From contig CALXVW010000009.1 in the NCBI GenBank assembly GCA_944392185.1, forward strand, positions 1 through 9,680: a stretch of 9,680 nucleotides of DNA. The letters run 5' to 3'. This document shows positions 5,816-9,680 of this stretch, in pieces. A model generated the notes under the pieces. The model was not told the origin of the DNA, ran no database searches, and was given only the letters and a program-made list of their open reading frames with translations. Numbering within the stretch: the stretch's first letter is position 1; every line of letters begins with the position of its first letter. The position numbers were made by a program, and so were the translations under genes. Origin of the DNA: an uncultured Alphaproteobacteria bacterium (GTDB lineage: Bacteria; Pseudomonadota; Alphaproteobacteria; RF32; CAG-239).

Positions 5816-7735
5816 CTAAAATCCTTTGACAAGGCCGGTGCTGATGTTGGTATCTACTTTCTTGGACGGTACCGGCAACGGCTCTTTCTCATGAATCACA
5901 ACCGGTTCGCTTTTGTCTGCCTGTTTCTTCCTTTCATCTGAGAGCTGCTGAACTTTTAGACCGCTTTGCAATCTCATCTCTTGCTCGGTCAGCCGCAACT
6001 TGGCTTCCTCGCTCTTGGCCTTGATATCAAGCTCTCTTGATTTTAGCTGATTCTTCTCTCTTTCTATGGCCAATTTATCTTGCTCTATTTGCAACTGCTG
6101 ATTCGGCTGAGGCTGTTCTGGCTTGGAGAGCTCGGCGGCAACATCGTTAAACACTTTCTCTATCACTGCCTCAAACGGACGTGCTTTCGGCAGAGCCGCA
6201 CAAACCGCTTCTATCATGCTCTTGTATAGCGGCAGCAACAACGGCTGTTGGCTCACGTTTGGCAACGCCGCTCCGACCAACTCGTTGATGGATTTGATGC
6301 CTTCTAAAATCTTTTGAGCCTCTTCATCGGCATTGAAAACATTGTCGTTTTCAATATCCAGGCACATGCCTCGCATTTTCTCATCTTTGAGCAAAGCAAC
6401 CGCGGCCAAAGCCTCCGGTGTTCCACGGCTTTCTGCCGGAAGAAAGGCAAGCAATGTCTGAGCTGAAAACTGCTCACAAATAATTTCTGCCTTGATGGCA
6501 AACAAATCTTTGATAAAGCGTTGCATATCATTTTGGCGGTCTTGATTGCGCAAGGTACCAAAATTGGTCTTTTTGGTAACGGCGGTTGCGGTCTCACTGC
6601 TGTTGGCACTGCCGCGCATGATGTCTGAAACTCCGGTGACTTCATAAATCTGAGTAATGACATCTTGGCGGCGAGCGGATAACTGCTCTAGGGCCGTGAT
6701 ATATTGCTCAATGGGAACAAAATCCAAAATTCCCTTCAAGCCGCCGGCATCTTTCAATCTTTGAAAATCTTTGGCGGCAACCAAAGTAACATCCTTGTTC
6801 AAAATACTAGCCAATTCCGGAAAAGAATTATCATAAGCACCGCTCACTTTTAAGGCCTGCATGGTCAGGCGCATTCTGGTATTTATACCGTTGAGCTCAC
6901 TTAGCAATTCTTTTATCAGACAATAGTCCGGAACAGGGATAATGCTGTCGTTGGTCAGGGTGGCAAAAATCGGTTTTGGGCATGGAAAGAATCCGCTCAC
7001 GCGCAAAGGATTTTCCGCGACTTTCAAAAAGTCATCCGTTTTTTCTTTGGCCAGCCAATAAACCTTGCGGCTTGGTTTGTCCCAGACCTCGTAGATGCAA
7101 ACTTCTTTGTTCTCATAGTCTTTCTCATTTGCCTCCACCAGATTGATACAAGCGGCCTCTCCGAAAATATCTATGGCCTCTTGTTTGGTCATGAAAATCT
7201 TGCGGGCAATCCAACTCACATCTTCCCAAATGCCGACTTGGTCGCAATCTGCCAAAAAATGCTCCGGGTTAACATATTCGGAAATGACTTTTTCAGAGCT
7301 TTTTACCTCGATGCTTTTATCCGGCACAAAGGCGGCCGGAATTTGTTTGAACTCCGGCTGATATCTCTCCCAGATAATGCCGCAACCGCTGATTAAAAAG
7401 TCATTGCGCGCATATTTTATGATGCTGTCAAAATCAAATTGCTGCAAATCCCACTCAAGCGCTTTGGTCAAAATATCGCAGGCAAGTTTCTCCGCCTTGT
7501 TGGCAGATTTGTTGCCGCGCTCAATATATGGTTTGGGTTGTTTGAAATAGAGAAAGGGCTTGAGTGTTTCAACCGTTGACCAAAAAATATTATAGTGTCC
7601 GTCTCTGCGGCTCATGCCCCTGTTGTCTTTATAAAACTCTCTGGTCTCTTTTATCAGCTCGTAATAATCATTATACTTTTTTTCCGCGACGGAAATTTTT
7701 TTCAGCCATTTCTCAACTTCTTGCTGTTTAGTCAT
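5816..7735 (-). CDS. Portal protein (P22-type podovirus portal)
   Basis: This 639-aa protein should form the dodecameric ring at the capsid vertex through which TerL pumps DNA. Visible parts, numbered from the chosen ATG, are an N-terminal helical region with FYKDNRGMSRRDGHYNIFWS (35-54), a wing region to about 270, and a crown and stem helix LIKELLSELNGINTRMRLTM (about 273-292). The diagnostic segment VTGVSDIMRGSANSSETATA (about 366-385) is followed by a long helix, LRNQDRQNDMQRFIKDLFAIKAEII. Residues about 540-608 form a charged coiled coil resembling a portal barrel. P22 portal is 725 aa, so this one is somewhat short. The frame can begin at TTG 7741, but AGGAG lies 9 nt before the ATG at 7733-7735 and only 3 nt before the TTG, so I use the ATG. 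It overlaps the GroES-like gene by 8 nt. Confidence 0.9.
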   Translation of the reverse strand: MTKQQEVEKWLKKISVAEKKYNDYYELIKETREFYKDNRGMSRRDGHYNIFWSTVETLKPFLYFKQPKPYIERGNKSANKAEKLACDILTKALEWDLQQFDFDSIIKYARNDFLISGCGIIWERYQPEFKQIPAAFVPDKSIEVKSSEKVISEYVNPEHFLADCDQVGIWEDVSWIARKIFMTKQEAIDIFGEAACINLVEANEKDYENKEVCIYEVWDKPSRKVYWLAKEKTDDFLKVAENPLRVSGFFPCPKPIFATLTNDSIIPVPDYCLIKELLSELNGINTRMRLTMQALKVSGAYDNSFPELASILNKDVTLVAAKDFQRLKDAGGLKGILDFVPIEQYITALEQLSARRQDVITQIYEVTGVSDIMRGSANSSETATAVTKKTNFGTLRNQDRQNDMQRFIKDLFAIKAEIICEQFSAQTLLAFLPAESRGTPEALAAVALLKDEKMRGMCLDIENDNVFNADEEAQKILEGIKSINELVGAALPNVSQQPLLLPLYKSMIEAVCAALPKARPFEAVIEKVFNDVAAELSKPEQPQPNQQLQIEQDKLAIEREKNQLKSRELDIKAKSEEAKLRLTEQEMRLQSGLKVQQLSDERKKQADKSEPVVIHEKEPLPVPSKKVDTNISTGLVKGF

Positions 7736-7985
7736 TTTCAAATACTCCTAGTAAAGAATTCTCACGCACGACAACAACATCAGGATCATAAGAGGGAAGC
7801 TCATCAAAAACGTGAAACAAAACTCTGTCCCCAACCTTGACGCTTTTGACGCTTGGGCCCACACTCTCGACCACGCCGATGGTGCGCTCATAATCATGAT
7901 CATCGGTTAAAATAATACCGCCCCTGGTGGCGGTTTCTTTTGCATCAAGCCGAATAAAAACTCGGTCCATTACTGCTTTTACCAT
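7728..7985 (-). CDS. GroES-like co-chaperonin (Cpn10), phage-encoded
   Basis: This 85-aa protein has the Cpn10 pattern: MDRVFIRL (6-13), a mobile loop around ETATRGGIILTDD (17-29) whose I24-I25-L26 matches the tripeptide that docks onto GroEL, TIGVVESVGPS (35-45), KVGDRVLF (50-57) and VVVRENSLLGVFE (71-83). E. coli GroES has 97 residues; the shortfall is mainly the segment between AVG and KVGD that forms the roof hairpin, which is almost absent here. T4 gp31 is a known phage co-chaperonin that also lacks the roof. It probably caps host GroEL to help fold the capsid protein. The ATG at 7983-7985 has AAGGAG 6 nt upstream inside the terL end; the genes overlap by 7 nt. The portal start lies inside its last codons. 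No GroEL gene is in the window. Confidence 0.88.
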   Translation of the reverse strand: MVKAVMDRVFIRLDAKETATRGGIILTDDHDYERTIGVVESVGPSVKSVKVGDRVLFHVFDELPSYDPDVVVVRENSLLGVFEND

Positions 7986-9502
7986 TCAACACTCCTTGAT
8001 TGTGCTTTAAATAAATCTTCAAATGTCACCTGCCCATTGCCGTATAATCTCGGTTGGCCGGTGTCATATACCGGCTCGGCAAAGGTCAGAGCCAAGGCAT
8101 CGCCCTTGTCGGGAGAGCGGCCCAAGCGTTTTTTCAACTCATCTTTTTCCTCTAGGCGCAGGCGGCCTCTTTGGTCATATTTTTTATTGATGGAAGTCAA
8201 ATCATCCAAAAGTTCTTCATCTTGCGGCAGCTCCACCGGTGGCTTTTGGTCCAGCCAGTGTCTTATCTCATCCCACATCTCGGCACGGCGGTTATAATAA
8301 CGCTCGTCGTTTAGGGCTTTCTCCCCAAAATAGACACCCCGGATAATCTCACCATAACCTCGGTCTTTTAAGATATCATACACACCGGCGCCTTGCCCGC
8401 CGACATCCATAAATATTCGATAGGGCTGATATTGGCGGATGAAATTGGTGGTGACATTGGCAACTTCCACATTATCCAGTTTCTTATAAGTCTCAAATTT
8501 CATACACCAACGCCCGCGTCTGAAACAAAACGAGGTCTTGTCATCGCCAAAGCGGGCAATATCCAGCCCAATCACCAAAGGCGAAGTTGAAGAATCCATC
8601 TTTTTTACAAAGGCCTCCTTAACTCTTTGAGAGGATATCAGCTTATAATTGCCCTGTCTTATCGGCTCGCCAAGCCAGATGTGCTCATAGTCCTCGGGGC
8701 TTTCACGCTTGCATTTTTCGGCCTGAAGCTTAAGCTCCTCCGGACAAAACGGGTTATCATAATAATTCACTTTGCGTACCAAAGTTCGCTCATCTGGTTT
8801 GCTGCCCACCAACACCCATAAAGGATCATTCTCTTCTTCCCGGTTCATGGATATCCAAATCTCTGAGCCGTTTTTGCGAATGGTCGGACTTAGAATGTTC
8901 CAAGATTTTTTGGTGATGGTGTGCGCTTCTTCTATCCAAGCAATATCCACACCTTCCAAAGATTTAATATTGTTTATATCTTGATCTCTTAGGCCTCTAA
9001 AGATAAAGCGCGAGCCGGTTACTTTGTTTTCTATTCTGTTTTCATAAATCTTATAATCGTTTAACCCCCAAGCAGAAATTCTATCACACAGTAATTTGTA
9101 GACCGAATCTTTGATGCTGTCTTGGATCTCCCGCAGGCAGGCTATAAACAATTTTTTTTGCCGCCCTAAAAGAAGCAAGCTGTCTGCAAAGGCATAAGAT
9201 TTACCGCCGCCTCTGCCTCCATAATAAAACTTTACTCTCCAGGCCTCGCTCAGCAATGGCTTGAAAATCTCGGCTATTTCTATCTTTAGCTCCCCTGCTT
9301 TTGGCTCAACAGATTTTTTAGCTCGTTTTTTTGGTGCTTTGCGGCCGGAAGAAATGACTTCCCCAATGATGCTCTTTGCTTCCCTGGAGGCAGATTTTTT
9401 TATTTTCCTTGGGCTGCCTTTTTCTCTCTTGTTGACCATCATCGCGTCAGACTTTTCGACGCTCCCTCCCATTACCTTATTTCTTCCGGCTTTTGTTGTC
9501 AT
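7979..9502 (-). CDS. terL: Terminase large subunit (packaging ATPase and nuclease)
   Basis: This 507-aa packaging motor should dock on the portal, pump DNA using ATP and cut the concatemer. The ATPase domain shows Walker A GGRGGGKS (95-102), Walker B VDIAWIEEAH (185-194, with E191/E192 as candidate catalytic glutamates) and a coupling-type motif around SMNREEENDPLW (218-229). The RNase H-fold nuclease shows GLDIARFGDD (312-321, D314), MDVGGQG (365-371, D366) and SPDKGDALALTF (463-474, D468), so all three acidic positions are present. The type resembles PBSX/Terminase_3-family enzymes. Residues 1-70 are an unusual basic tail with 21 Lys/Arg. The start ATG 9500-9502 has a modest AGGGAAAG upstream; later in-frame Met codons (11, 21, 22) have no better ribosome site. 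The gene is downstream of the control region at 9533-9673. Confidence 0.95.
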   Translation of the reverse strand: MTTKAGRNKVMGGSVEKSDAMMVNKREKGSPRKIKKSASREAKSIIGEVISSGRKAPKKRAKKSVEPKAGELKIEIAEIFKPLLSEAWRVKFYYGGRGGGKSYAFADSLLLLGRQKKLFIACLREIQDSIKDSVYKLLCDRISAWGLNDYKIYENRIENKVTGSRFIFRGLRDQDINNIKSLEGVDIAWIEEAHTITKKSWNILSPTIRKNGSEIWISMNREEENDPLWVLVGSKPDERTLVRKVNYYDNPFCPEELKLQAEKCKRESPEDYEHIWLGEPIRQGNYKLISSQRVKEAFVKKMDSSTSPLVIGLDIARFGDDKTSFCFRRGRWCMKFETYKKLDNVEVANVTTNFIRQYQPYRIFMDVGGQGAGVYDILKDRGYGEIIRGVYFGEKALNDERYYNRRAEMWDEIRHWLDQKPPVELPQDEELLDDLTSINKKYDQRGRLRLEEKDELKKRLGRSPDKGDALALTFAEPVYDTGQPRLYGNGQVTFEDLFKAQSRSVEW

Positions 9503-9549
9503 TATTCTTTCCCTTCTTTCTCAATCTCCCCCTGCCGATAAATTCGGCA

Positions 9550-9583
9550 TAAAAAAACCGGTGCCTTCAACACCGGCACCGGT
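9550..9583 (-). terminator. Strong leftward terminator upstream of terL
   Basis: A perfect 9-bp stem, ACCGGTGCC (9557-9565) with GGCACCGGT (9575-9583), has a 9-nt loop and is followed on the minus strand by seven or more U (9551-9557). This is a textbook rho-independent terminator. A second small hairpin, TGCCGA/TCGGCA at 9533-9538 and 9544-9549, lies directly downstream. Between here and terL I see no clear promoter, so terL transcripts probably read through this site. It either ends transcription from genes to the right or acts as an attenuator for the promoter candidate at 9634-9660. Confidence 0.8.
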
Positions 9584-9608
9584 AAATTAAAACTTTTCCC
9601 CGAAAGGA

Positions 9609-9639
9609 TATACGAATTCTAGTATACGTTTTTTGTATA
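9609..9639. promoter_or_regulatory. Three spaced GTATA/TATAC half-sites, possible operator
   Basis: TATAC (9609-9613), GTATAC (9622-9627) and GTATA (9635-9639) occur at about 13-bp steps, forming two overlapping dyads. They cover the likely -10 region and transcription start of the leftward promoter, where a repressor or activator would act. AT-rich promoter DNA can produce such strings by chance, so this is a weak call. Confidence 0.35.
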
Positions 9640-9660
9640 ACTTTTCTCCTCGTTTGTCAA
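9634..9660 (-). promoter_or_regulatory. Candidate leftward promoter for the late operon
   Basis: On the minus strand a perfect -35 TTGACA (9655-9660) is followed by TATACA (9634-9639) with a 15-bp spacer, or by TACAAA (9632-9637) with a 17-bp spacer. The -35 is excellent and the -10 only moderate (4 of 6 either way). It would start a transcript of roughly 40-50 nt before the terminator at 9550-9583 and then terL. No other promoter of similar quality is visible in the window. Confidence 0.5.
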
Positions 9661-9664
9661 GCCC

Positions 9665-9673
9665 TGTGGATAA
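9665..9673 (-). promoter_or_regulatory. DnaA-box 9-mer next to the promoter
   Basis: The minus strand reads TTATCCACA, a perfect match to the classical DnaA box (TTATNCACA). It ends 4 nt upstream of the TTGACA hexamer. Its placement could allow host DnaA to influence the promoter, or it may belong to a replication or control region continuing to the right. One isolated box is weak evidence and could be chance. Confidence 0.35.
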
Positions 9674-9680
9674 CTTTTGC

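Noticed and set aside
6304..6663. A 119-codon minus-strand frame inside the portal gene
   Set aside because: It lies wholly within the portal coding sequence in another frame and has no supporting features. The portal motifs in the same DNA are clear.
9261..9590. A 109-codon plus-strand frame opposite the terL start
   Set aside because: It mirrors the Lys/Arg-rich terL tail in antisense and crosses the terminator hairpin. It has no recognisable protein features and runs against every other gene.
1..9680. Integrase, attachment site, tRNA or CRISPR array
   Set aside because: No such protein motif, cloverleaf or regularly spaced repeat array was found by eye on either strand. The only clear longer repeat pair is the one around the insert.

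Overview
This window is the structural (morphogenesis) module of a tailed double-stranded DNA phage or prophage. Every supported gene lies on the minus strand, so transcription runs from the right edge to the left edge. The order is large terminase, GroES-like co-chaperonin, portal, a 69-aa helical protein, a two-gene insert, a 74-aa protein, scaffold, major capsid protein, a 185-aa head protein, a head-tail adaptor, and a gp10-like tail-hub protein cut by the left edge. Order and protein types match the podovirus plan typified by P22 (terminase, portal, scaffold, coat, gp4-type adaptor, gp10-type protein). The host is most likely a Gram-negative proteobacterium. An alphaproteobacterium is plausible from the look of the capsid and tail proteins, but nothing here proves it. 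No integrase, repressor gene, tRNA, rRNA or CRISPR array is visible, so prophage and free phage cannot be told apart.

Right end (9503-9680): a gene-free control region with a perfect DnaA-box 9-mer, a leftward TTGACA promoter candidate, three GTATA/TATAC half-sites about 13 bp apart, and a strong leftward hairpin terminator before terL. A promoter followed at once by a terminator suggests attenuation or antitermination control of the late operon.

DNA packaging block (5595-9502): terL, the GroES-like gene and portal overlap by 7-8 nt and are probably translationally coupled. The co-chaperonin presumably works with host GroEL to fold capsid protein. A 69-aa helical protein follows the portal gene.

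Accessory insert (4473-5596): two AT-rich genes (an Asn-rich 200-aa protein with a possible toxin-like C-terminal domain, and a membrane-anchored Cys-rich protein) lie between two copies of a 32-bp palindromic repeat. The block looks like a moron inserted between portal and scaffold and is the most novel part of the window.

Head and tail block (1-4454): the 74-aa gene and scaffold overlap by ATGA. The major capsid gene is followed by two leftward terminators in a 188-nt gap, which would lower expression of the tail-joining genes relative to capsid protein. The 185-aa protein, the adaptor and the gp10-like protein overlap one another. No gene-free stretch exceeds 188 nt.
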